Shown: one piece after another, positions 1 through 8,092 of the stretch
How the letters are laid out: each line of letters begins with the position of its first letter
Position numbering within the stretch: position 1 is the stretch's first letter
NCBI RefSeq assembly: GCF_009362735.1
Contig: NZ_WHNP01000043.1
Span: 1-63,488 of the forward strand
DNA length: 63,488 nt
Origin: Paraburkholderia franconis
GTDB lineage: Bacteria > Pseudomonadota > Gammaproteobacteria > Burkholderiales > Burkholderiaceae
Direction: 5' to 3'
The notes under the pieces: generated by a model
Told to the model about the DNA's origin: nothing
The model's input: only the letters and a program-made list of their open reading frames with translations
The model's database searches: none
Made by a program: the position numbers and the translations under genes

Positions 1-407
1 TCGACATCACGGCGACGTACACGAACGTGCAGTACATCCCCGGCGCCGGCTCGGCGTTCCACAGCGAGGCGATCTGGAACACGGGCGGCATCGTGCTGCA
101 CTGGAAGCCGACGGCCGCATGGGACTTCGCGACGGGCTACAGCTACACGCGCGCGACGAAGGCCAACGGCATCACGAGCAGCGCGCAGTACCAGCAGTTC
201 AACCTGTCCGAGTACTACTCGCTGTCCAAGCGCACGGGCCTGTACGCATTGCAGGCGTATCAGCGCGCGAATGGCCAGACGCTCGGCAACAACGGCGCAG
301 GCAACATCATCAACGCAACGGCGACACTCGGCGACGGCTTCAACTCGACGCCTTCGTCATCGCGCAGCATGGTCGGCGTGGGCGTGGGTATCGTCCATAG
401 GTTCTGA
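1..407 (+). CDS. Gram-negative porin, C-terminal part (5' end outside window)
   Basis: The reading frame is already open at base 3 and gives 134 residues before TGA. The residues alternate polar and hydrophobic in the manner of outer-membrane beta strands (for example WKPTAAWDFATGYSYTR and FNLSEYYSLSKRTGLYAL), and the protein ends in HRF. A C-terminal aromatic residue is the usual BAM signal of trimeric porins. The pattern fits the last strands of a Burkholderia OmpC/Gram_neg_porin (porin_4) protein that allows passive diffusion across the outer membrane. The signal peptide and N-terminal half lie outside the window, so selectivity cannot be judged. A strong terminator follows. Confidence 0.85.
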   Translation, partial: DITATYTNVQYIPGAGSAFHSEAIWNTGGIVLHWKPTAAWDFATGYSYTRATKANGITSSAQYQQFNLSEYYSLSKRTGLYALQAYQRANGQTLGNNGAGNIINATATLGDGFNSTPSSSRSMVGVGVGIVHRF

Positions 408-437
408 CGCCACTTGTTGTGCTTGAAGCGGAACAGG

Positions 438-466
438 GCGCCGCGCTTGCGGCGCTTTTGTTTTTT
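438..466 (+). terminator. Rho-independent terminator of the porin gene
   Basis: A perfect 7-bp stem, GCGCCGC / GCGGCGC, encloses the loop GCTT (stem 438-455). It is followed by TTTTGTTTTTT (456-466). It starts 31 bp after the porin stop codon, a classical intrinsic terminator layout. Confidence 0.9.
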
Positions 467-721
467 ATGCGTGAATCTCGCGCAGAATCGCATGCGGCGA
501 CAACTTCTTTGTGATTCAAGCGTATCGGGACCACTGTTTGCTTAAGGCGTCGACTACTGCCGCGCGTCGCGCGCTCCATGGCGACAGCACGCATATCGCG
601 AGGAGCATCAAGAAAGGGCCATCAAGAAAGTGCACGATAGGCGCACGGCAGTAGGTGGCCGGCCACGATGAAGATGCTCGCGGCTGCTACAATCCTGCGT
701 CATTGCAATACAGGTGAACAC

Positions 722-1387
722 ATGGGCTTTGAACAACTGGCGAAGCTGAGGGACGAACTCGCCAAACAGGCAAACGCGCAGCGCAAGCAGAAGCAGGCGG
801 CGGAAAAGCAGGCTGCCCAGGCGGGCGCCAATGATGCCAAAGCGAAGGACACAAAATCCCGGGACGCCAGGCCCGCGGCAAAGGCTGCCGCGAAGCCGGC
901 GGGCAAGCCAATGGGCAAGCCGGCGCAGGCGCGGCCGGCAGCGCGGCAAAATCCCGTCGATCCCGTCGTGCATACCATCGGCAAATTGCAGAAGCGCTTT
1001 CCGCTGGCGTTTCCGAAGAATCCTGCGCCGAAGGTGGCGCTGAAGATCGGCATTCTCGAAGATCTGCTTGCGCAAGCGGGCGAACTGAAGCTGACCGAGC
1101 AGGAAATCCGCGACGCCGTGAGCACCTGGTGCCGCGGCAGCCGATATTGGGCAAGTCTGACGGAAGGCGCGCCGCGCGTCGATCTGACGGGCACCGAAAC
1201 CGGCAAGGTCACGGCATCGGATTCGGCGTTTGCGCGTCGTCGCTCGGGTGGACGGACGAAGCCGGCCAAGCCGGAGGGCGAAGCGAATGCCGTCGCGAAG
1301 GCAGCGGAGGACGGTGGCAAGCAGGAGCCGGAAAGCGCTGCCGCCGACGAAGCCAAGACGTCTGAAGCGGATCATGCTCGCGGCTGA
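722..1387 (+). CDS. ProQ/FinO-domain RNA chaperone
   Basis: This is a 221-residue protein. Residues about 1-75 form an Ala/Lys/Gln-rich basic linker (KQKQAAEKQAAQ, AAKAAAKPAGKP). A compact ProQ/FinO domain follows at about 80-165, with the signatures LQKRFPLAFP, PLKIGI-like ALKIGILEDL and WCRGSRYWASL. The tail is again low complexity. ProQ/FinO proteins bind structured sRNAs and mRNA 3' ends and act as cytoplasmic RNA chaperones. The inverted order (disordered basic N-terminus, then domain) is common in Betaproteobacteria. The frame opens at 668, but I chose the ATG at 722 because the residues before it are not domain-like and AGGTG lies just upstream. It is a single gene with no operon partner. 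Confidence 0.85.
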   Translation: MGFEQLAKLRDELAKQANAQRKQKQAAEKQAAQAGANDAKAKDTKSRDARPAAKAAAKPAGKPMGKPAQARPAARQNPVDPVVHTIGKLQKRFPLAFPKNPAPKVALKIGILEDLLAQAGELKLTEQEIRDAVSTWCRGSRYWASLTEGAPRVDLTGTETGKVTASDSAFARRRSGGRTKPAKPEGEANAVAKAAEDGGKQEPESAAADEAKTSEADHARG

Positions 1388-1512
1388 TAGATAGCCGGCT
1401 CGCCGGTAAGGCAGCGAAAGGGCGGCGGGGAAATAAGCGACCTGAGCGGTGACGAATCGGGCGACACTTCCTCGCCGCTCATTTCTCCGTCATGCAGCGC
1501 GCGTCGCACGCT

Positions 1513-2046
1513 TCACGTACGCTCGATATCCTTGATTTTCCGTGCCGGCACGCCGCCGACGAGCGTATAGGCCGGCACATCCTTCGTCACGACGGCCCCC
1601 GCGGCAACCACCGCCGCCTCGTGAATCGTCACGCCGGGCAGGATCGTGGCGCCCGCACCGATCCACACCTTGTTTTCGATGCGGATCTCCTGGTGGTCCA
1701 GTCCGCGCCCGAGCTCGGGCTCGAACACGAGACCATGCGTCGCCGTCTCAAACGACACGCGCGGTCCGATCTGCACGTCGACACCGATCGAGATCCGGCT
1801 GTTGCGACAGGCAAGGCGCGTATCGGCGTTCAGATACGCGCGGTCTCCGATCGAAATGCCGCCGATCGTTTCCTGGTTGAGGCTCATCTCGACGCTCAAC
1901 GGTCCGATAATCGTCACGTCCTTGCCGATCATCATGCCCGCCTTGCGGTACATCGAGGCGCGCATGCGATTGAAAGGGCCGTACGTCGGCATCATGTTGC
2001 CGAGGCTCATGAAGATGTGTCGTTTCAGTGCCGTCAGTTGCTTCAT
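1513..2046 (-). CDS. Hexapeptide-repeat (left-handed beta-helix) acyltransferase
   Basis: This is a 177-residue protein. From about residue 35 it shows hexapeptide repeats ([LIV]-G-x4) such as IGKDVT, IGDRAY, IGVDVQ, IGPRVS, IGAGAT and AAGAVV, and it ends in VGGVPARKIKDI. That ending is typical of trimeric O-acetyltransferases of the maltose/galactoside acetyltransferase (LacA/WbbJ) group, which transfer acetyl from acetyl-CoA to sugars. The His in ETATHGL is a candidate catalytic base. The frame is open well upstream, but the start at 2046 has AAGGCG about 6 bases before it and fits the family N-terminus. The substrate cannot be deduced, and there is no sugar-biosynthesis neighbour. Confidence 0.8.
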   Translation of the reverse strand: MKQLTALKRHIFMSLGNMMPTYGPFNRMRASMYRKAGMMIGKDVTIIGPLSVEMSLNQETIGGISIGDRAYLNADTRLACRNSRISIGVDVQIGPRVSFETATHGLVFEPELGRGLDHQEIRIENKVWIGAGATILPGVTIHEAAVVAAGAVVTKDVPAYTLVGGVPARKIKDIERT

Positions 2047-2746
2047 CGTTTCGCCTTGATTACCGCGCATCGTGCCATCCTCGCGCGGTCGACCGTCGCC
2101 GTGCCCGGTGAGGCACACGCGCGGTCGGGTTGTTCTGACTTCAGCCGTTCTTTGAAGGACATGTCGATAATCCCGGCTCGCTCGATGGGCCGCCGCCGTC
2201 GAACCGCCCGGTTGGACTAAAAGTCTGATCTTACCGATCGCTTGCACCCGCGGACCCGCTTCATCCACCAAGTGGCCTATTCCGAGGGGGTTTTGGCGCG
2301 AACTCAGGCATCGCGCGCTGCAACGTCGACGCAATCGCGCGGTGCGCGCCGGAATGTTCCCCTTTCGTTTTGATCAGTGCCGCATCGACGCTCTGCCGTC
2401 GCATGCAGGTGATCCAGCGTTTCGCCATGCATGACGCCACGCGATTCGCGACAGGGAACACGTAGCCTTGTACACGCCATGTGCCGTTGGCCTGACCACG
2501 TTTCGGGCTGAAATTGCGCGCATGCCTTCTGCAGCCCCGGATCAGTCGCTCACCGCTGTCCTGTGACGCTCTGCCGAGCGGTCCGACAACGCGCTGAAAG
2601 CGGCGACGAGCGCCGGACTGCTTGCGCCTCTACCCCCTCAAAGGACAGGGTGCGCACAAAACGTATTGGCATAGCATTGCGCCACGAACTGCCAGATAAC
2701 GTCAGCAATCCCCGAACCCAGTCGAGTCGAACAGGAGACAAGCAGC
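2047..2746. other. 700-bp non-coding stretch
   Basis: I see no convincing gene here. Short open frames exist (for example 2261-2461 on the minus strand), but they lack ribosome-binding sites and family resemblance. The right end carries the ribosome-binding site AGGAGA for the gene at 2747. The left end presumably holds the promoter of the acetyltransferase. Confidence 0.5.
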
Positions 2747-3814
2747 ATGTATATCGGCATCAACATGGGGTACATCGCCACCCTCTTCACACCAGCCCAG
2801 GAAATCGAGTTCGCACAGGAAGCGGAGCGACTCGGCTACCGTTCGCTGTGGGTTGGCGAGCCCTATGGCAACGACGCAGCAACCGTCCTCGCTGCGCTTG
2901 CGGCCTGCACGAAGCGCATTCAGATCGGAGCGGGCATCTTCGCGATTCCCGGCCGAACGGCAGCCATGACGGCGCAGACGGCCGCGACGCTCGACTGGCT
3001 CTCGAACGGACGCCTGCTGATGGGCCTTGGCCCGAGTGGCACGCAAGTCTCGGAAGGCTGGCATGGCGTACCGTTTGCAAAGCCGCTGCTGCGCACACGT
3101 GAATACGTCGAAGTGATCCGCATGATCCTGCGCCGCGAAAAGCCGCTCGAGTACCACGGCGAGACGATACGGCTGCCGCTGCCGGGGACGGAAGGCAAAC
3201 CGCTGAGGCTGATCATGCATCCGGTGCGTCCCGCTGTGCCCATTCTTCTCGCAGCGCTCGGTCCGAAGAACATCGAATTGTGCGGCGAAATTGCCGATGG
3301 CTGGCTGCCATTCTGGTTTGCACCCGAGCACGCGGCGATGCTGCGTGCACCGCTGGAGGCCGGCGCGCGCGCGGCCGGCCGCGATCCCTCTGCGATCGAC
3401 GTCATGGTCAACGTGATCGTTCATATCGACGACGACCTTGCCCGGGCACGCAACACGATGCGGCCGAGACTTGCGTTGTATGTCGGTGGCATGGGCTCGA
3501 AGGAAAACAACTTCTACAAGACGCTCGTGAGCTCGTATGGCTATGGCGATGTCGCCGAACAGGTCCAGGAGCTTTATCTGTCCGGTCGCAAGGCCGAGGC
3601 AGCAGCGCTTCTGCCCGACGAACTCGTCGACATGGTGACGCTTTGCGGCCCCGCAGACCGGATTGCCCAGCGCCTGCACGCCTATCAGGCTGCCGGTGTC
3701 CACACCGTCATTCCGATGTTCGAGACGAGCAGCTTCGAGGAGCGGATGTCGCAACTGCAAGCGTTCGTCGATATCGCGAAGCGCTCCGGCTGCGTGACGT
3801 TGAGCCTCGACTGA
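2747..3814 (+). CDS. Luciferase-like (LLM class) oxidoreductase, probably F420-dependent
   Basis: This is a 355-residue TIM-barrel protein of the bacterial luciferase-like family. Visible signatures are FAQEAERLGYRSLWVGE near the N-terminus, TKRIQIGAGI, the TAATLDWLSNGRLLMGLG segment, and PILLAALGPKNIELCGEIADGW in the middle. The last motif is typical of the methylene-H4MPT reductase-like, F420-using branch rather than of FMNH2 monooxygenases. The ATG has AGGAGA 8 bases upstream. The next genes encode an F420:NADPH oxidoreductase and CofC, which supports F420 as cofactor. The substrate is unknown. An FMN-dependent member of the same fold cannot be excluded from sequence alone. Confidence 0.8.
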   Translation: MYIGINMGYIATLFTPAQEIEFAQEAERLGYRSLWVGEPYGNDAATVLAALAACTKRIQIGAGIFAIPGRTAAMTAQTAATLDWLSNGRLLMGLGPSGTQVSEGWHGVPFAKPLLRTREYVEVIRMILRREKPLEYHGETIRLPLPGTEGKPLRLIMHPVRPAVPILLAALGPKNIELCGEIADGWLPFWFAPEHAAMLRAPLEAGARAAGRDPSAIDVMVNVIVHIDDDLARARNTMRPRLALYVGGMGSKENNFYKTLVSSYGYGDVAEQVQELYLSGRKAEAAALLPDELVDMVTLCGPADRIAQRLHAYQAAGVHTVIPMFETSSFEERMSQLQAFVDIAKRSGCVTLSLD

Positions 3815-3978
3815 CGAGCGTTTGCGCGGGCACGGGCGGGACTGGCGACACGTCGCCGAAGCGTGACGTGTCCAGGCTCGCGCTGCACGCCGAAATGTGC
3901 GCGGCGCCGAGGTGCGCATAGCCAACACGACGCGGCCATTCAGATCGCGTGAATCGAACAGACAACGTGAAGGACAAC

Positions 3979-4671
3979 ATGGTGCAACAGGAAAAACCGA
4001 CGATCGCCGTGCTTGGCGGAACGGGCAATGAAGGCAGCGGGCTCGCATTGCGCTGGGCGCAGGCCGGCTACAGGGTCATCATCGGCTCTCGCAACGCAGA
4101 CAAGGCCGCGCGCGTGTGTGCCGAACTCAACGATGTACTCGGCCGCACGGCGCTGACGTGGCAGGACAATCTGACCGCCGCGAAAGCAGCGGACATCATC
4201 GTGCTGACGGTGCCGTACGCGGCTGCACGCGCCACGGCCGATGAAGTGCGCAGCAGTCTCGATGGCAAGATTCTGATCGACGCCACCGTGCCGCTCGTTC
4301 CACCCAAGGTCGCACGCGTGCAACTCCCCGAGGGCGGTTCGGCCGTCGCGCAGATGCAGGCGCACCTCGGCGCAGACGTGCGCGTTGTCGCGGCATTCCA
4401 GAACGTCTCGGCACATCATCTGCGCGATCTTGCGCATGAAGTCGAATGCGACGTGCTCGTGTGCGGCGACGACATCGACGCACGTGACACCGTGATCGGC
4501 CTCGCCCGCGCGATCGGCCTGCGTGCGTATCATGCGGGGCCCATCTGCAACGCCGCGGCGGCCGAGGCGTTGACGTCGGTGCTCATCGCAATCAATTCAC
4601 GCTACAAGATTCCGGGTGCGGGCATCCGCATCACGGGTATCGAAGCTGATTGTCACGCGCACGAGCAATGA
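3979..4671 (+). CDS. npdG: F420:NADPH oxidoreductase (NpdG/Fno-like)
   Basis: This is a 230-residue protein with an N-terminal Rossmann motif, IAVLGGTGNEGSGLALR, directly followed by YRVIIGSRNADKA. The SRNxxKA segment matches the NADP(H) 2'-phosphate contact of Fno. DIIVLTVPYAAA, KILIDATVPLVPPK and VVAAFQNVSA are characteristic of the F420-dependent NADP reductase family. It would exchange hydride between NADPH and oxidised F420 in the cytoplasm and so supply F420H2 to the upstream LLM enzyme. I use the ATG at 3979, which has AAGGAC just upstream, rather than the GTG at 3949. Its TGA overlaps the next start (ATGA), indicating translational coupling with the cofE remnant. Confidence 0.85.
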   Translation: MVQQEKPTIAVLGGTGNEGSGLALRWAQAGYRVIIGSRNADKAARVCAELNDVLGRTALTWQDNLTAAKAADIIVLTVPYAAARATADEVRSSLDGKILIDATVPLVPPKVARVQLPEGGSAVAQMQAHLGADVRVVAAFQNVSAHHLRDLAHEVECDVLVCGDDIDARDTVIGLARAIGLRAYHAGPICNAAAAEALTSVLIAINSRYKIPGAGIRITGIEADCHAHEQ

Positions 4672-4799
4672 AACCGCGGCAACCGGAGCAGATCGTCTCG
4701 ACGGCAATGGCGGCCGTCCCGCTTGTGTCGGCAGGAGACGACCTCGCGGCACTCGTGCTCGATGCACTCGACCGGTCCGGCCTGAGAGCGAACGCATGA
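4668..4799 (+). pseudogene. cofE: Truncated cofE remnant (F420-0:gamma-glutamyl ligase N-terminus)
   Basis: A 43-codon frame begins in the ATGA overlap with npdG and ends in an ATGA overlap with cofC. Its residues VPLVSAGDDLAALVLDAL match the N-terminus of CofE/FbiB ligases, which read roughly hPLhxxGDDLAxLI followed by a helix. CofE adds the gamma-linked glutamates of the F420 tail and is normally about 250 residues, so over 80% is missing, including all GTP-, metal- and F420-binding segments. The simplest reading is an internal deletion that left the N-terminus as an upstream coupling cistron. It cannot be an active ligase. The identification rests on about 25 residues plus its position between npdG and cofC. 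Confidence 0.7.
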
Positions 4800-5422
4800 A
4801 ACCTTGGCTCGTCGTACCCGTTCGATCGATACGCGACGGCAAGCAACGCCTCGCCGACGTATTGAGCGAGCACGAACGCGTTCGTCTCAACACGACGCTG
4901 CTCGAGCATGTGCTAGCCGAGGCCGCGCGGTTTCCCGGACGCGGACGCACGCTCGTAGTGACGCGCTGTGCGGAAGTGGCGGCTGCGGCACACAGGGCTG
5001 GCGTCGAGTGGCTCATCGAGCGCAATCCCACAGGGATGAATGGCGCCCTCGACGAAGCACGCGCCCATCTCCGTACGAACCGCGTTTCACGCCTGATGAC
5101 GGTGTCGTGCGATCTGCCGTTGCTATGCGCCGACGATCTGATCGCGCTGGCGACGGCCTCTCCCCAGGCCACCGGCGTCGCGCTTGCACGCGACCACGCG
5201 GGTTGCGGCACGAACGCGCTATGCCTGCCGCTCGACGTTCCGTTCGCGTTCAGCTTCGGCAAAGACAGCGCAGCACGACACTGCAACGCAGCCGCGCGAA
5301 GCGGCTTGCCGGTCGTCGAGGTTCAGCGGCCGGGGCTTGCCGTCGATCTCGACACACCGGCGGACCTGCAGGCGCTGCGTTTCGTCGTGCCATGGCTGTG
5401 GCCGCACGCGCGGGCAGCGTAG
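4796..5422 (+). CDS. cofC: 2-phospholactate/3-phosphoglycerate guanylyltransferase CofC
   Basis: This is a 208-residue MobA/GT-A-like nucleotidyltransferase. It has the N-terminal signature WLVVPVRSIRDGKQRLADVL (the VPVKxLxxxKSRL motif of CofC), NPTGMNGALDEAR, VSCDLPLLCADDL (metal/nucleotide-binding Asp) and FAFSFGKDSAARH (the FGxxSxxxH motif near the end). It closes with LAVDLDTPADL. CofC activates 2-phospholactate, PEP or 3-phosphoglycerate with GTP to start F420 assembly. In Mycetohabitans/Paraburkholderia rhizoxinica the substrate is 3-phosphoglycerate (established). It starts inside the stop codon of the cofE remnant. CofD, CofG/H and an intact CofE are absent from this window. Confidence 0.85.
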   Translation: MKPWLVVPVRSIRDGKQRLADVLSEHERVRLNTTLLEHVLAEAARFPGRGRTLVVTRCAEVAAAAHRAGVEWLIERNPTGMNGALDEARAHLRTNRVSRLMTVSCDLPLLCADDLIALATASPQATGVALARDHAGCGTNALCLPLDVPFAFSFGKDSAARHCNAAARSGLPVVEVQRPGLAVDLDTPADLQALRFVVPWLWPHARAA

Positions 5423-5533
5423 GGGGCGTACGCGGACCGCAAGCCGAGCGCGGCGCACAGTGCGCCCGCTGTGCCACCTGGACGTGAACATTCCCGAATG
5501 CAAACCGAATGCAAACCAATAAGGAGCTCAACT

Positions 5534-6562
5534 TTGGAAACGCGTATTACACGACTGTTCGGTATCGATCATCCGATCATTTGTTCGGGCATGAGTCATA
5601 TCGCCGTACCGGAACTCGTCGCCGCGGTCTCCGAAGCGGGAGGGTTGGGCATTCTTGCGACGGCCCCCTTGCCCCCCGAATCGACGCGCGAGTCCATTCG
5701 ACGCGTGCGGGCGATCACCTCGCGGCCGTTCGGCATCAACATCACGATGTTGACGGCGTTTGCGTCGGGGAACGTGCGCGTCGCGCTGGAAGAGCGCGTG
5801 CCTGTCGTGAATCTGTCGCTTGGGCGAAGCCAGCAAATCGCCGATGCGGTTCATGCCTATGGCGGCATGATCGTCAACACGGTTACGACCGAAAAGCATG
5901 CGCGTGCCGCGCAAGCGGCCGGTGCGGACGCGCTCATCGTGACGGGTCACGAAGCGGCCGGACATGGCGGCGCAGCGACGTCGCTGACGCTCGTGCCCGC
6001 CGTGCGCGACGCCGTGGAGCTACCCATCATCGCGGCGGGAGGGTTCGCTGACGGGCGAGGGCTGGTCGCGGCGCTGGCGCTAGGCGCGGATGCCATCGCG
6101 ATGGGTACGCGCTTCGCGTTGTCGCTCGAAAGCCCGCTGCACGCACACGCAAAGGATACGGCGATCAGCAAGAGCGTGACCGACACGCTGTACAGCCCGA
6201 ATTTCGACGGAATTCCATGCCGTGTGATGGACACGCGAGCCGCGCGCAAGCGTGCGCGTCGTGCGATCAGTTTCATCGAAGCTGTGCCGAGTGCGCTGGC
6301 AAGCGCCGCCCAGCTCGGCATGTCCTTGCCTCAGATTTTCAGAATGGCGTTCGTTCGACCTGCCAACCTGGTGCAGCAAGTCCAGATCGGCGCATTGACG
6401 AAATCCACGCTGCTGTCCATCAGGAAAGGCGACATGGAGCGCGGGATTTTGCCGATCGGCCAGGTTCAGGGATTGATCGACGAGGTGCTGTCCGCCTCGG
6501 CGATCATTCAACGCGCGCTCAACGAAGCAGAAGAGATACAGAACCGGATGGTGTCGGCTTGA
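5534..6562 (+). CDS. Nitronate monooxygenase (2-nitropropane dioxygenase) family protein
   Basis: This is a 342-residue FMN-binding TIM barrel. The signatures are HPIICSGMSHIAVPELVAAV and GGLGILATA at the N-terminus, PFGINITM, GADALIVTGHEAAGHGG (the conserved HEAGGH-like loop carrying the catalytic His region), LPIIAAGGFADGRGL and LGADAIAMGTRF (phosphate binding). The family oxidises alkyl nitronates, but many members are enoyl reductases or have unknown substrates. I chose a TTG start at 5534 because AAGGAG lies 7 bases upstream and the family N-terminus begins there. It lies just after the F420 block and may be co-transcribed with it. Confidence 0.8.
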   Translation: METRITRLFGIDHPIICSGMSHIAVPELVAAVSEAGGLGILATAPLPPESTRESIRRVRAITSRPFGINITMLTAFASGNVRVALEERVPVVNLSLGRSQQIADAVHAYGGMIVNTVTTEKHARAAQAAGADALIVTGHEAAGHGGAATSLTLVPAVRDAVELPIIAAGGFADGRGLVAALALGADAIAMGTRFALSLESPLHAHAKDTAISKSVTDTLYSPNFDGIPCRVMDTRAARKRARRAISFIEAVPSALASAAQLGMSLPQIFRMAFVRPANLVQQVQIGALTKSTLLSIRKGDMERGILPIGQVQGLIDEVLSASAIIQRALNEAEEIQNRMVSA

Positions 6563-6792
6563 TCGCTTCGTTTTCGAGCTCGATGTGGCGCACCGTTCGA
6601 TGCTGCAACCCGCATTGAATCGCGGCGCGTGAACTACGACGATGCATCGAGATTAGTAAGGAATAGAAAACAAGATTCTTTCGACGGCGAACGAGATGCG
6701 CAAGGGTTGCAGTCATGCAACAGCGCAAACCAGGCTAGAAGCGGCGGAATTCGTAATCCCATATTGAAACGAAACCAACTGGTGGAATGACT

Positions 6793-7938
6793 ATGAAAGA
6801 CAATTCAGCGGCGTTTCTCAGCGAGCAGGAGCTGATGATTCGCGAAACGGCAAGAAAGGTCGCGGCGGAGGTCGTGGCCCCGACCGCGGCCGAACGCGAC
6901 AGGACGTGCGCGTGGCCACATGCCGAATTGAATCAGGTAGCGGAGCTTGGATTCCTCGGGATGCTGGTTCCTCCGGAGTACGGCGGGTCGGGGGCGAGCT
7001 TCGTCGAGTACTGTCTCGCTATCGAAGCCTTCGCGGCAGCCGATGCAGGATTCGCGACGATCCTGCACGTTCACAACACGATGGGTGGCATGCTCGCCGC
7101 CGAGGGCAACGCCGCGCAGAAGGAGCGCTACCTTCCTGATCTGGTGTCCGGCAAGACGATTGGCGCCGGGCTTCTGACCGAACCGCAGGCGGGTTCCGAT
7201 ACGGCGGCGTTCCGCACGTCGGCCCGGCGCGAAGGCGACCATTACGTACTGAACGGCACGAAGCAGTTCATCTCGAACGGCAGCGAAGCCGGCTTCGCGT
7301 TTGCGTTCGCCATCACCGACAAGAACGCGGGGAAGGGGGGTGGCAGCATGTTCATCGTCGATCCCACCGATCCGGGCTATGTCGTTGCGCGCGTTGAAAA
7401 CAAGCTGGGGCAGCGCTCGGCTCACGTCGCGCAGATCCAACTGGATAATTGCCGCGTTCCCGCCGAAAATCTTCTTGGAGAAGAGGGCACTGCGTATAAG
7501 CGGCTGATGGGCGGATTCTCCGAGGGGCGTATCGGGATCGCTGCGGTGGCGGTTGGGGTGGCGCGCGCAGCACTGGAAGCCGCAGTGCAATACGCAAGGG
7601 AACGCGAAGCTTATGGCGCGCCCATTATCAATCTGCAGGGCGTAGGGTTCGATCTGGCCGACATGGCGACCCAGGTCGCAGTGGCGCATCAATTTGTCCT
7701 TCATGCAGCAAGACTGCATACGGCAGGCATCCCGTGCGTGTCCGAAGCGTCAATGGCGAAGCTTTACGCCAGCGAAATTGCCGAGAAGGTGTGCTCGGAT
7801 GCGTTGCAGATCCACGGCGGCTACGGCTATCTCGCCGACTTCCCCGTTGAGCGCTATTACCGCGATGCACGCGTGACCAAGATTTACGAAGGAACGAGTC
7901 ACATCCAGAAGCTCATCATCGCTCGCAACCTGGTCTAA
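6793..7938 (+). CDS. Acyl-CoA dehydrogenase
   Basis: This is a 381-residue FAD flavoprotein of the acyl-CoA dehydrogenase superfamily. It shows LGFLGMLVPPEYGGSG, LLTEPQAGSDTAAFRTSA (the TEPxAGSD FAD/substrate loop), YVLNGTKQFISNG, LQIHGGYGYLADFPVERYYRD and KIYEGTSHIQKLIIAR. The Glu in IYEGTS is at the position of the catalytic base in short-chain/butyryl-CoA dehydrogenases. It introduces an alpha,beta double bond into an acyl-CoA and passes electrons to ETF. An ATG at 6787 is possible, but GGTGGA (6781-6786) is better spaced for the ATG at 6793. It is followed by an acyl-CoA ligase, suggesting a small acid-degradation module. Confidence 0.9.
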   Translation: MKDNSAAFLSEQELMIRETARKVAAEVVAPTAAERDRTCAWPHAELNQVAELGFLGMLVPPEYGGSGASFVEYCLAIEAFAAADAGFATILHVHNTMGGMLAAEGNAAQKERYLPDLVSGKTIGAGLLTEPQAGSDTAAFRTSARREGDHYVLNGTKQFISNGSEAGFAFAFAITDKNAGKGGGSMFIVDPTDPGYVVARVENKLGQRSAHVAQIQLDNCRVPAENLLGEEGTAYKRLMGGFSEGRIGIAAVAVGVARAALEAAVQYAREREAYGAPIINLQGVGFDLADMATQVAVAHQFVLHAARLHTAGIPCVSEASMAKLYASEIAEKVCSDALQIHGGYGYLADFPVERYYRDARVTKIYEGTSHIQKLIIARNLV

Positions 7939-8092
7939 GCCCGTTCCGTCGGATCATGATCGGGTGAGCCGATCGTCCTCAGGCAAAAGGTCCAGCATTG
8001 ATGACCGGGCGGCGTAATCAAGCGTACGAACTGGATCGATACTGCTGCTGAATCTTCCAGAAACCGGATGCACAAACAAAAGGAGACAACGC

